NCBI GenBank assembly: GCA_914767885.1
Contig: CAJZBQ010000062.1
Location: 310,001 to 374,000, forward strand
Length of the DNA: 64,000 nucleotides
Source of the DNA: Blepharisma stoltei
Lineage: Eukaryota > Ciliophora > Heterotrichea > Heterotrichida > Blepharismidae
Reading direction: 5' to 3'
The notes under the pieces are model-generated. The model was not told the origin of the DNA, did no database searches, and saw nothing but the letters and a program-made list of their open reading frames with translations. Every line of letters starts with the position of its first letter. Positions within the stretch are counted from its first letter, which is position 1. Below, one piece after another: positions 23,001-33,350 of the stretch. The position numbers were made by a program, and so were the translations under genes.

Positions 23001-26000
23001 TTTAAATCTTCTGCAATTTTTTGACTAAAAGAACTTATATTGAGCAATTTTAGTTGGATTGTGTAAATATCTTCCCAAATCTTTTCGTCATTTAGGTGAC
23101 GTGTGTTTTCAAGAATAACAGCGATTGAAGCGGCTATAAAATTGTTAGAGTTTCAAGGGCTTGGAGAAATTCTTATATCTAGGCTGCCTTTTATATCCAT
23201 TCCTCCATTTTTTAATAAAATATCAGAATTCAAAGAACGAACAGACGCCACAGCTAAGCATAATTCTTTCTTTACATTGTTCAAATATAAATCAATCTCA
23301 CCAACTTGTATATTTAAATTCAAAAGCACATGGTTGGGCTGCAGCTGCTCAAATTCTTGCTGTGTTTGTGGCTGCATATTTTGTTGTTCAGGCGAAGATT
23401 TATTTCCTGTAAAGAAACCTATTGTTTTATAAAAAAAATCAGGGTTTCAATTAACTTGTAGAAATCCAAATTTAATGCCTAATATCAGATCTTGGTCTTT
23501 ATAAGCATTAGAATCTATCGATACGAAATGCATATTCATATCTATTAGTCTATCCCCTTCATCTATACTTTTCGCTAAATAATTAAAATGGTCAGACCAG
23601 CTTTCTCTTTGCATATCTTTTATATACATAGATTTCAAAAACATGTCTGCATATATAGTTCTTGCATTTTAATAGATCACTATTGACTATCCACTTTAAT
23701 TTTAAAAAATATTCCACTTGCCAATTTTTTTTCAAATTGAAGTGGCAAATCTCCCTTTATGATTGTAATATTCATAGTTAAAATTAAAATGTATAAATCA
23801 ATCGCCCTGGAAACATTTTTCTGGTCGGTATGTTGCTTGGCAATAGCGATCTTTTATGGTGCATTGTCTATATATCATAAACTTTCATTAGACACTTAAC
23901 ATTAATAGAGCTCAAATAAAGTTCTGACATTTCTACAATATCATCGCTATAAAGCTTAAAATAAATATCAGGAATTCCAAAGTTGACTTCCAGCCATGCT
24001 TTATTAGCTTTTTTAAAAATTGGTTTAGAAGGAGCAGCTGCGCTTGATAAACTTTGAAATTCTGAAATTTGGTCGTTTAGGCCAGCTTGCCATTTATTGA
24101 AATCTTGTTTCTTTTCAAAAGAAAGTACGCATTCTCCATATCGGTTATAAAGTTTTAACGTATTTGGGACTTTTATTTTTTCTGAAATATCAATCAAGCT
24201 GCAGTCTTTTATGTAAAAATAAGTAGAAGCTGCAGACTCTTTTTCTGAATTGAAGAAATAGATATAGCCCCCTGATAGAACAGCAAAATAGCTATACCAA
24301 GATTGAATTCCAATTCCTTGCTTTTTGAGGCGAGCAATAAGGTTTGCACGCTTCATAATTGTTTTTTTATCAAGAGTCAGCCTTGAAGACACGGCATCAT
24401 TTGATTGGAAAATTTCTTGGATCCTTGTCAACTGATTATAAATTGAAGGTGTCAGCATAATCGACAATTTCGGTAGTTCACCAGATACTATAATGTCAGG
24501 CTTTTCATGCAATTTTCTGTCTTTTAGTTCTCATTTCTTCGTCCTATAGCTTGATTTCATAAAATTTACCACATTGTTGATCCCAAAAGGGGGAATAATA
24601 GGGATTGAGATACTTTCATTTGTGATATATCTGAATTCTATCGATGAAACTTTTAAATCAAAATTCTCATAAATGTCTTCAGCAAAGCTGGATTGGCTAT
24701 TTATTTCGAGATCGCCTAAACTTACTAGAAATACACCTTGTCCTGTAGGAGATGGTAGGTTTATTCTAGGGCCGCAAGCTTTTATGTTGATTATATATTT
24801 TGTATCACCATGCAATAGGTCAATTATGGTTTCTTGTGTGGAATCTTGGAGCCCTTGCAAAGTATCTCATGCTGCAGTCTTTGTGGTGTCTTCTGCTTTA
24901 GGAACAATAAAGAATGAATCAACCTGAGCTATAGCTTGAGAGCTGAAATTTACTTCAAGTGGCTGAGATTCCAACTTAAAAAGTGCAGCAGCGTCTGAAT
25001 CTAAAGGGCTTAAAGATAAATTGATTTCTAATATTGGCATTTGTCGATCTTGAAATTTCTGGCACACAATTTGACTGTCAACAGGAGTCAATGATGTCAA
25101 TGTAAGCTCCTTTACCTGAAAAATAAAATCACCTCCAGGATTTCTCAGCCCTCCTTGAAGAATTAATTGTTCATATTTAAATTCCAAGCTTTCCAGTTTC
25201 CCATTTTCTCCTTTATAAGGCTTGCACAGTTCAAAAGACCCTTTTCCCAAAAAAAACTCAAAATTTATCCACACAAAGCTTTTTGGGATAGCTGAACTTT
25301 TGTCATCCATTGAGCTTCTTTCTTTAAAAATTGTTTCATATGTTTCGTCTCCTTCAATATCAGGAATCACAGAAGTTCCTCCCCACAAATAAGAAAACCA
25401 TCCGGAACTTTTTGATGAAGATCGGTTTGCTTCTTCTTTTTGAATGACTTCAAGCACTTGGTCTGTCCATTCACAGAGTTCTTCTGATTTCACAATATAT
25501 ATAATTTTATTATATAGGTCTTCTTCTTTTTTACTAATTGAGCCTTTTTTCTTGAGTTTCCTGTGCATTAGTTTATATTGAGATTCGTAGAACTCTTTTG
25601 TGGCTTTTGGTATAGCAAATTGATCGACTGTGCGATTTTTTCTTTGTTTTATAGTCCGGAGTATGCAGTCTATTGCAAATTTCCATAAAATCTTAGGTTT
25701 TTTAGAGTTTGGAGAAAGGGCTTTGAATTTTTTAGTGCTTTCTCTAAATGAGTCTTACGCTTTGACAATAAATTTGTTAAAGCCTGCATAGTAGTCTATA
25801 AGTTTTACTGTGTCGTGGAATTGCTTTTGGTTATATTTTATGATAATTTCAGGCAGTGATAAATGTATCAGGTATCTTGGATGATCAAGTTGTGTTAAAT
25901 CATTGTCATGCACTATTTTTGCTGTGACGTTTATAGGTGCAATTAGATAATCTTGAACTTCCGAGCTATTTATTTGTTTTTGCATAGAGAATAGAATTTC

Positions 26001-27239
26001 AGTTTCAGACTGCAATGAATTAAGCATCATGCTATCTCCTGATTTCCAATAGAGCCCAAGGTTGACTACTTCAAGCAACTTAAAAATATTATGGTCATCA
26101 ATTTCTGACTGATGCCGATCTGTGAATTCACTATTCCACTCATTGTTTGTAGTGAAGCAGTCTATTTTTTTCAATGTTAATCCACATGAAAAAGTTCTAC
26201 CTTTCATAGTGTGTTCAAACCTGATATGTATATCTTCAATTACGATTTTGAGATTATCAAGGATTATTTAGATATAATAAAATGGTGACAGCAGACCACC
26301 CCACCTCTTGACTCTATTTCTTCAATACCTACAGGCAACGGCCCAGTCTGATGGAAAAGGGTAGAAAGGGGTCATTAATTCTTTGGTATATTGAACTACT
26401 TTTTCTCAGGACCTAGGGAGCTACTCTGGGACTTGAGTTTTTGCCTTCGAGACAATCATTGAAAGGGTAGGGCCAGCAAAAGCGTCAAGTAGACGATATA
26501 TCCCTTGAATATGACTCAAGATGTGTATCTGGCTAACGAGAAGCTGGGAGTTTCGACCCGGGTGATGGACCATAGGCTTTAGGAGTTATGAAAGTCAAGA
26601 TTGGCCATGCGAATCCCTTCCTGCGGCTGCGAGGAAGGGTTTTTGCCGGGACCTTATGGACGATGAGCATTTAGGGTAAAAATCCCCGCCCTGTCAGGGA
26701 CGAAGAGCTAAAGTTAATTAATCAAGGATTTTAGCAGTCAATTTTTCTAAAAAGCCTTTTTGTTTCATTTCATCTTCTGGAGAAAGGGCTGCTTGTTCTT
26801 GAAGCTGTTTCCACCTTTGCTCGTGCGATTCTATCATTTCTTTTCTTTTAAGAATTTCTCCCTCTTCGCTATAGTGCCAATCTTCTTCAGGCTGCTGCAT
26901 AATAATTAAGTATAAACCTTGCAGATGAATTTCTACAGAAGAACTGGTAAGTTTGGTCCAAGGAACTTTAACGACCAGACGAGTTATAAATGAGTATTTC
27001 AAAATTAAAGGCATTTGGAGCATTAATAGAGCGCGTGCGTTGATTTTTACATTTTCAAGAACTATATCTCCACTTCAGACACCTATTTTTAAGTTTTCTC
27101 TGTCCAAGCCATCTATAAATTTGCCAAGTTTAGCCAGTAATATACAATTATAAATAAATAATTCATCCAAAAGTATAACTTTTTCAAATTATTTATTCAA
27201 TTGCGATAAGTGTATCTTTTCAAGCAATGCTTCAAACAT
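17066..27239 (-). CDS. VPS13-type bridge-like lipid-transfer protein (about 2,985 aa)
   Basis: Read from the ATG at 27239. Removing IESs 27138-27212, 23654-23870, 22881-22947 and 19922-20298, retroposon B (26266-26720 plus one duplication copy) and one 15-nt intron (25744-25758) gives 2,986 codons in one frame, with TGA=Trp throughout. Domain order: chorein_N at the start (LKIGVWSGDIVLENVKI, LVVKVPWTKL, LQGLYL), an IHIRFEH motif, and a long beta-groove region. An internal PH-like domain lies near 24.0-24.4 kb (WYSYFAVLSGGYIYFF). A VAB/SHR-BD region follows (ARPPKYLKMYD, FYPIVTIINNT), then the C-terminal ATG2_C-like helices with FVDFFYEPAQG and KGAGSLVTNTVQG. VPS13 proteins move phospholipids at membrane contact sites. 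An internal PH domain is unusual for the family and might add another membrane anchor (inference). Confidence 0.92.
19922..20298. mobile_element. IES (377 bp) containing retroposon-like element H
   Basis: TA at 19922-19923 and TA at 20299-20300 join to give Glu-Ile-Ala-Ile-Thr-Ala-Gln and restore the VPS13 frame. Most of the IES is a 5'-truncated retroposon copy (19955-20291, minus orientation). It ends in the 3' hairpin GACGCCATATTTTAATTAT and matches element I at 11.1-11.65 kb. No clear target duplication surrounds it. Confidence 0.65.
22881..22947. other. TA-bounded IES in VPS13 gene (67 bp)
   Basis: Joining the TA at 22881-22882 to that at 22948-22949 gives Leu-Asp-Asn-Thr-Asn-Phe-Phe and removes the frame break and stops. 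A diverged copy of this same IES is present in the duplicated fragment at 46345-46575. Confidence 0.75.
23654..23870. other. TA-bounded IES in VPS13 gene (217 bp)
   Basis: TA 23654-23655 joined to TA 23871-23872 gives Val-Tyr-Asp-Ile-Tyr-Ala-Asp-Met. The length satisfies the required frame shift between the flanking coding blocks. The interior has a short open stretch but multiple stops in the VPS13 frame. Confidence 0.75.
25744..25758 (-). other. 15-nt intron in VPS13 gene
   Basis: On the coding strand GTAAGACTCATTTAG. It carries an in-frame TAA, and removal joins Val-Lys-Ala-Glu-Ser-Thr. Confidence 0.88.
26266..26720 (-). mobile_element. Retroposon-like element B (455 bp) in VPS13 exon
   Basis: Flanked by a perfect 10-bp direct repeat, ATCAAGGATT (26256-26265 and 26721-26730). 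In minus orientation its 3' end reads CACCATTTTATTATAT, like the tails of the other elements. It contains GAGTTTCGACCCGG (about 26546-26560), which resembles a tRNA B-box; this is only suggestive. Removing it with one repeat copy rejoins the chorein block (Lys-Ile-Leu-Asp-Asn-Leu-Lys-Ile). Confidence 0.8.
27138..27212. other. TA-bounded IES at start of VPS13 gene (75 bp)
   Basis: It lies nine codons after the ATG. TA 27138-27139 joined to TA 27213-27214 gives Glu-Lys-Ile-Leu-Ala-Lys-Leu-Gly, completing the chorein N-terminus. In-frame TAA codons occur inside it. Confidence 0.85.
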
Positions 27240-27459
27240 ATTTAATATTGAAAATTTTTATACTCTAGTTCCTATTTTTTTAGATTTATTTCCGCAACCC
27301 TTTGGCACATTTAAGGCTTATGTTTTATATCTATTTCAAATTTTTAAATATTTAGTATAATATTATCTCCAAGCATCTAACATTTGGGAGGAATAAATAC
27401 AAAATAAATAGTTTTTATACTCCAATTTAATTTATAAGAGAATTAATAGACATTAATTT

Positions 27460-29727
27460 ATGAAGAATTCCATTCAACTCAAAGGGAAATCGCTTGAGGA
27501 AATTAATTTATCCCTTCTTTACCACCCGAGACTTGTGAATAACCCTGTGTTCCAAAATTTAAAAGCAGAAGTGGAAAACTACTATAATGAAAGAAAAGAT
27601 AAACTAACAGAAAGAAATTTCCAGCCGCATAACTGGAAAAACCGGTTTTTTACTTCATTGCATGGACTGCTAAATGAAGTCGTTTATACTGATATAGCCT
27701 CGGATGGCTTTGGCTCGTCCTGGACTACCTACTTCCGTCCAAATCATGATTCAGAACTAAAAGCTATCAAACTAGCTCGACGAGTTAGCGAGTAGTGACT
27801 ATAATCATAATTGTCAACTCATTTATTAGTTTGCCAATTTTTGGCTTTGAATCAACTCCACGAGGTGACCGAAAATTGGTAGCCCAAGCCTAGCTAAAAG
27901 CTGCCTGGGCTATAATCCAGAAATTCAGCTGCAACTGTTAGGAAAGGTGAAGGCTTGATATGAAAATAAATTATTGGATAATACTAAATTTCCTGAAATA
28001 AAATCAAGAACAATCGAAATAAAAGATCCCGAGGCTGAGGATAATGTAAAACCGCTTGAAGAACCTAAAATAATATCGAAAGATATTGAAAGAAAAATCG
28101 AATCTCCTTCAAGAATAACACCGTACATACCAAAAGCCATTAAAATCATCGAAAAACCAAATAAGCAAGATAAAATTATAAAAAGCGATATGTTTGGTTT
28201 AAAACTCCCAAAAAGAAGCAAAACCGCCTGAATGAATAGACCGAAGACTACAATAAAAATGCTTACTTCCCTTCGCTTTAAATTGGAACAGCCAAAATCG
28301 TTTCAAGAATAATTTTTGTTACTCCCCCCATCCTTGATCGAACGACTCGCCATCGTTCGATCAAGGATGGGGGTTTAAAAAAAATTTTTTTGGGAAAACA
28401 ATTTTATATATATATTTTTTTTATTTACTTTTAAATAAGAGGGTTAAGGGTATTTAAATAATATTTTTAGAGCAAAAAATTTAATTAATTTCATAAAAAT
28501 ACCAATTTTTAATATTTTGATTTATTAGTTACCCCTTTAAACTGTATAAATTTTAATTTGTTCCTTATTAAATTAATTTTTTTTTTTAAAATTTTAAAGA
28601 TCTCTATTTTATTAGATTATTAATTTTTTAAGCCTAGATTGATGACTAAATCACTTCGTATAGTTGATTTCAAAGCTTTCTGTCGTCTCAAAGTCCCTGA
28701 AAACAACTTCATTAGGTGCATCTTCCCAAGCTTTTGATAACTTATATATTTTTATATATATAAAAGTTGCATGATATGAAAATCGTTCGATGATGGGGGT
28801 TAATTTCCCCGATTTTTAGGAATTTTTACAGTCAATCGTTCGATCAAGGATGGGGGGGAGTTAGCAAAAAATTTATATATTTTTAAAAATTTTTCGATTC
28901 AAAGTGCTAAATTTGTTTAAATAGCGTTCTACTTACAGTACACCCTTATAATAGAACAAATTTTAGGTTGGTTTTAGATTTTTTTGACATTAAATTGGAT
29001 ATCAAAGCTATTTACATAGAAAATAAAATTTTTTACATATCAAAAAATAAAATTATTATCCAATTTGCAAAAAATTTAATCTTTTTTAAAGGGGGGATTT
29101 AGAGAGAAGCGAGCAATGAAAAATGAGCCTAAAAACTCAGATTCATCATCAGATGATTCTGAGCCATCAAACAATATTCCACAAATAAAAGATGAAAATC
29201 AATCGTTTACTACTCAAGATGGCAACACAAGAATTTACAATTTCAAATTAAAATCGCTTTCTCTTTCATATGCGACAGACCATAATAGTGACAGTCCTAA
29301 TAATTCTCCATTGCTCCCACATATAAATCATGCATATTCAAGCACCTATGAGCCTGATGTGCTACCGAATAAAAAAGAAGAAAGAAAATCATTTATGAGT
29401 TCAATGGATTCTTCATGTAGGTCATCGTCAACTGAAAGACATGTCCAAACTGCATTTCCTATGTCTAGAGACCATAATAGCCAACTAAATGAGCTTATCT
29501 CAATAAAAAATAAACTTGCTTCTAAAAAACTTCCTTGCACAATGGATGTTTTAGAAATTGGTCTCCTTTCTACGAACCGGGATATAGAAATTGCATTTGA
29601 CCCTGCAAATCTTCCTAGAGGAGGCGAAATGCTGATTAACAATCCTTTCCTTAAGATTAAAAAGAAGAAAGGTAGCTTTCCCTGGCTTGATAACAAAACA
29701 ATAAGAAAAAACTTTACTTTGGGATAG
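27460..29727 (+). CDS. Unrecognised Ser/Asn-rich protein (461 aa)
   Basis: From the ATG at 27460. A 46-nt germline intron (27784-27829: a 15-nt intron holding a 31-bp IES) and an 836-bp IES (28264-29099) are removed to give 462 codons in one frame. TGA=Trp occurs near 27842, 27862, 27957 and 28230. The N-terminal 110 residues are compact and mixed (YHPRLVNNPVFQNLKAEVENYY), and a similar pattern recurs later (YNPEIQLQLLGKVKAWYEN). The rest is polar, rich in Ser, Asn, Pro and Lys, and probably disordered. I recognise no domain. It lies divergent from VPS13 and 44 bp before the B-box kinase. Confidence 0.7.
27784..27829 (+). other. 15-nt intron carrying a 31-bp IES
   Basis: The germline intron is 46 nt. 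Removing the TA-bounded 31 bp at 27793-27823 leaves GTTAGCGAGTATTAG, exactly 15 nt. The 46-nt removal also restores the reading frame between the two coding blocks, which no 15-nt intron alone could do. Confidence 0.7.
28264..29099. mobile_element. IES (836 bp) with a nested ATCCTTGATCG-family MITE
   Basis: Joining TA 28264-28265 to TA 29100-29101 gives Lys-Met-Leu-Arg-Glu-Lys-Arg and keeps the frame. The outer ends read CTTTAAATTGGAACAG and TTTAAAGGGGGG, the 'TTTAAATTGGAAC' end family. Nested inside at 28320-28861, with its own TA, is a 542-bp MITE whose ends carry four copies of a repeat like CATCCTTGATCGAACGAT. Two of these form a hairpin at the left end and two are spaced at the right. 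Confidence 0.85.
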
Positions 29728-29771
29728 TTAGGCAAAAATTTTTTTTAATATAATTTTTTTTTTTCATAAAG

Positions 29772-31403
29772 ATGAAAGTAAGAAAAAAGGCAAGAAAAAG
29801 AAAAAACTTTAAAATACTAACTAATAATAAAATGGGAGGCAAGCCATTCTGTGAACAGAAGAGATGCAACGAAGAAGCCAAATTTGTTTGTTTATGCTTT
29901 TATATTCGTCTATGCCCTCAGCACGTTAAGAGACACAAATTATCAAACCGTAACTTGTATCACAAAATAGTTGATATTGCAGAATTCAAGCCAATTGCTT
30001 TTGATCCAGGCCAAACCATTGATAGAATAAATACAATGGAAGGTCTATCTCTTAACAGGAATATTTATCAGTCTCCTGAAGGCTCAACTGAAGTATGAGA
30101 AGGAAATATTAAAGGGATTCCTGACAAAGTGGCTATCAAAATAATGCATTGCAGGAATGAAGGAGAATATAATAAAAGAAGGCAGGAAGCAGAGTATCAG
30201 CTGTCTATGAAGCATCCAAATATATGCGGCTGCGTATGTGCATTTCGTGATATGGCTGTAAAGGATAGATATAAGTTTGTCATTGTGATGGAATATTCTG
30301 AGTTTGGGGATGTAGAGCAGGATATTGATAGCAGAAGAGCCAAAGCCAATCCTTGGCCAGAAGAAGAGCTTTTGCATCATATGACCGAATTGATTGACGC
30401 TTTCGCGTTTCTCCAAGAAAAAAACTTGGTTCATGGGGATATCAAGCCAAGAAACTTGTTTATGACAAGCCAAGGAAGAATGAAAATTGGAGACTTTGGA
30501 GAGTCTAGACAAGAGTCAGCGCTTGTAACAAAAACATATCAAATTGCTGGAACTGTTATCTATTTCAGCCCTGCTCTGTTTAAAGCTTATCTAGATATTA
30601 TCAAAGGGATAAACGTGACTGGGACAACCAGGCACAACCCAATAAAATCTGACGTTTATTCTTTAGGATTGACTTTTATGCATATTGCTTCTCTTGAAAA
30701 GCCTGTTGATTTGAATAACTTACTCCTCAACAAAGGACTCTAATTGATTATTAAATATGTATTATTTGGATTTAAAGAAATTACAAAAGGCTAGAGAGGA
30801 AGTTAGAGCAAGGATTTGATAGATTGCAAGCAAAGATTTCTCTGGCTATCTCAAGATTAAATTATTCAGATAAGCTCAAAAAAATATTTACGCTTATGCT
30901 TGAAGTTGAAGAGTCAAAGAGATATGATTTCATAGCACTCAGGCTGCATCTTGTGAGAACAATTAATGCTGTGCTAGAAGCTGAAGAACCTGAGTTAATT
31001 TCACAAATGTCTCACATAAATGACTCAAATAGAAGAGGAATCCCAAGCGGTTCCTCACACGACGTATACTCCACGATATTTTTTTTTGCCAATAATATAT
31101 AAAATAATTATATATAGTCTGAGCCTCCTTTGACTCGGGGTTGTCCCGAGTCTCCCGATGCTATAAGGGGAGTTGGATCTATTAACTTCCCAGATTGTAA
31201 TTCTCCAATATAGAGTGGATTTGCCATCTGAGGAGTTATTTTTACCAACAAAAATTTTTAAAATCAACTACATCGGTACCACCTGAGCTAAAAAGAAGGC
31301 TCGGGTATACATGAGAAGCATTCCTACTAGTTTATCCAATATTGTTCTATTTTTCTATAAAATAAAAATTTTGAAAAGAAAGAGAAAAAAGACCAAAAAG
31401 TAA
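29772..31403 (+). CDS. Atypical protein kinase with N-terminal B-box-like zinc finger
   Basis: The N-terminus has a B-box-like Cys/His cluster (C-E-x-K-R-C...FVCLCF...LCPQHVKRH). Then comes a kinase domain with VAIKIM, VHGDIKPRN in place of HRDLKPEN, GDFGES in place of DFG-x-S, and KSDVYSLG. The catalytic Asp and the DFG are kept, but the His of HRD is VHGD, so activity is plausible though atypical. TGA near 30096 is Trp. An IES at 30741-30781 is removed in phase (Gly-Leu-Tyr-Lys-Arg-Leu). The C-terminal end is less certain. With an IES at 31065-31305 the protein has a basic tail ending at 31403 (449 aa); without it, a stop at 31100-31102 gives 429 aa. Confidence 0.8.
30741..30781. other. TA-bounded IES in B-box kinase gene (41 bp)
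   Basis: TA 30741-30742 joined to TA 30782-30783 restores the frame between LNKGL and the following helix. It is very short, with stops in frame. Confidence 0.85.
31065..31305. other. Possible IES with retroposon-like GC-rich core
   Basis: TATAC occurs at both ends (31065 and 31306). Joining keeps the kinase frame open into a basic tail. The core (about 31115-31300) is GC-richer, with a short inverted repeat (GACTCGGG...CCCGAGTC), unlike the AT-rich intergenic DNA. An ordinary 3' flank is the alternative reading. Confidence 0.45.
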
Positions 31404-31457
31404 TCCAAAAAATAAACAAAAAAATAGCCAAAAAAGGCCAAAAAAAAAATAGTTGTC

Positions 31458-32799
31458 ATGGAGCAGGCGTCGTGTGAAATGACGATCCCAAGCCGTATTC
31501 CTCCACCTATATTTTCAATTCCTATTATTTTTAACTTATCTGAAAAAGCAGGAGAAGCTGTTGTATATCATATTACTGAAAATCGTCAAAGAATAGTTAC
31601 TAACTGCAGGTTCCAGCACTCATCAAGAGCACTCCTATTATATGATACTTTAATTTTATTGGCTGGAGGACTTAAAAATTCAAAATGCGCTTATAAAATA
31701 GACACAGCAGCCCATTCCACAATTAAGTTAAGGCTAATGAATGAGCCAAGAGCTTGGCATTGCATGGCGAAGCTTGGTGAAGATGTGTTTTGTATTGGTG
31801 GGAGGAACACAGAAACAAAAAAAGCAATTAATAGTGTTGAAGTATACAGAAATGAAAGCTGGGAATTAGCTGCAAGCCTTAGTTACGTTATATCTTAATT
31901 CCTGATCAGAATTCTAGTCCGTATACTGATCGATATACTGATCAGAACGATTGAGCTCACCCTAGGACGCCACAAGGTGAGGTTTCACCTACTTACGGAC
32001 TTGCTGCACAGCTCGCATCCTCCAGATTTCAGGGTTCTCTTCTCCGGTTGCTGCTAGTGGCACGTGGATGGGCCGTACAAGTAGAATACGTAGGTTTGTA
32101 ACTTGCTTGCCACCTTATCTCAGTTTTCACTGATTTATGCTCAAATCGCTTTGTCTTGACCATCTGCAGGAGCCATGGTCAGGTGCTGTTAAAAGGAAAA
32201 GCCTTTTGCGATATAAACCTACTGCAGAGGGAGGAGCTGCAAGCCTTCAAAAACCTCGAGAAATTGCATCAGCAATCAGTATTAATGATGTTATCTATGT
32301 TGTAGGAGGATCTTCTGATCAAAATGGGCATTGGGAGCTACTGAATTCAATAGAAAAATATGAGAATTCAGTTTGGACTCTTCTTGATATTATTTTGCCT
32401 GACTTCATGGGAGGAGTTGGAATTGCAGCTCCTTCCCCTGACGAAATTTTAATTTTTGGTGGAAAAAGAGAAAGAGGATTTCTATCTAAAGACATTTATT
32501 CGTGAAATATAAGCACAAGTCAATTTGCCTCTAAAAATCCTTTGCCAGAAGCAGAGTTATTTTACTCTAACAACTCATACATATACCCATATATAATGAA
32601 TAGAAGTTTTGCTACTGGTTAATTATTTTCATATTCACTATATAAATTAAGAAAAGGTAACTATTACCAAAGTTTTTATTTATTACAAAAGAGTATAGAA
32701 AATGAAAAAATAGCGATTATTGGTAGCTTAAAAGGCTTGCTGATCTATGACCGAGCTGAAGATACTTCTGCTTTTCAGAGTGCTCAAAAAAATAATTAA
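31458..32799 (+). CDS. Kelch-repeat protein (309 aa)
   Basis: The ATG at 31458 follows an A-rich leader. Removal of retroposon C (31881-32234 plus one 13-bp duplication) and a 45-bp IES (32620-32664) gives 310 codons in one frame. Kelch blades show LILLAGGLKN, VFCIGGRNT, IYVVGGSSD and ILIFGGKRE, with the Trp of each blade (NESWEL, NSVWTLL). The C-terminal block KIAIIGSLKGLLIYD resembles the closing strand of ciliate B-box/kelch proteins. After the stop, the same frame stays open for 35 more codons (32800-32904). Confidence 0.85.
31881..32234. mobile_element. Retroposon-like element C (354 bp) in kelch exon
   Basis: Perfect 13-bp direct repeat AGCTGCAAGCCTT at 31868-31880 and 32235-32247. Excision with one copy gives Glu-Leu-Ala-Ala-Ser-Leu-Gln-Lys-Pro-Arg, a normal kelch transition. 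It is GC-richer than its flanks and lacks the CATTTTA tail of the other elements, so it may be a different family. It includes repeated TATACTGATC units near its left end. Confidence 0.8.
32620..32664. other. TA-bounded IES in kelch gene (45 bp)
   Basis: TA 32620-32621 joined to TA 32665-32666 converts Gly-stop into Thr-Gly-Tyr-Gln-Ser and leads into the closing kelch strand. Confidence 0.8.
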
Positions 32800-32989
32800 A
32801 ATTTTACTAAAACCATCCCACAAGTATCTAAAGCCAATAATCTTAATAAGCAGCTACCAAAAAAAATAATTCCACTTAATACAATTATGAAATCCATTGA
32901 CGATTAAAATTTTTGTTTAATAAATGTCAATAGAAATCCGTTACATGTCTTTGGTTTTGATTTTTTTACGGCAGGTTTTTCGGGATTAT

Positions 32990-33290
32990 TTAGTCAGACA
33001 TTTGCTCACTCTCTCCCTATAAGCGAACAAAAGCATTGAAAAATCCCTATTTTTTAGGCAAAAAACCGATTCCATGAGTGAAAAAAAAATTATTTCATTT
33101 ATAATAATAACTATCATGAAATCTCAAGTTAATTCTGTTGAATTTTAAGCATCTTACATTTAAAGCATAAATTAATAAAAAATAATTTTCACTTTACTTT
33201 TTTTTTAATTTAGAAAAAAAAATTAAACCCCTCCTTGAACGAACAAAATGTTTTGTTCGCACATGGGGGGAGTCAGCAAAATTCGTTTTT
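32990..33290. mobile_element. Degenerate GTGAGCGAAC-family MITE
   Basis: Intergenic. The left end, CTCTCCCTATAAGCGAACAAAAG, is followed by the family's GAAAAATCCCTATTTTTTAGGC block. The interior resembles other copies. The right end, GAACAAAATGTTTTGTTC then GGGGGGAGTCAG, is diverged and has lost its TA. It lies between the kelch and CUE genes. Confidence 0.7.
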
Positions 33291-33350
33291 GCCGACCTAT
33301 TTTTACGAGGAAAAAGATTCGACTAAATATTGTTTAGGAAATCACTGCTA

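Noticed and set aside
27757-27902. 9-bp direct repeat CTAAAAGCT suggesting a small retroposon in the gene at 27460
   Set aside because: Removing it (137 bp) breaks the frame and loses coding sequence. The intron-plus-31-bp-IES model restores the frame, so the repeat is probably chance.
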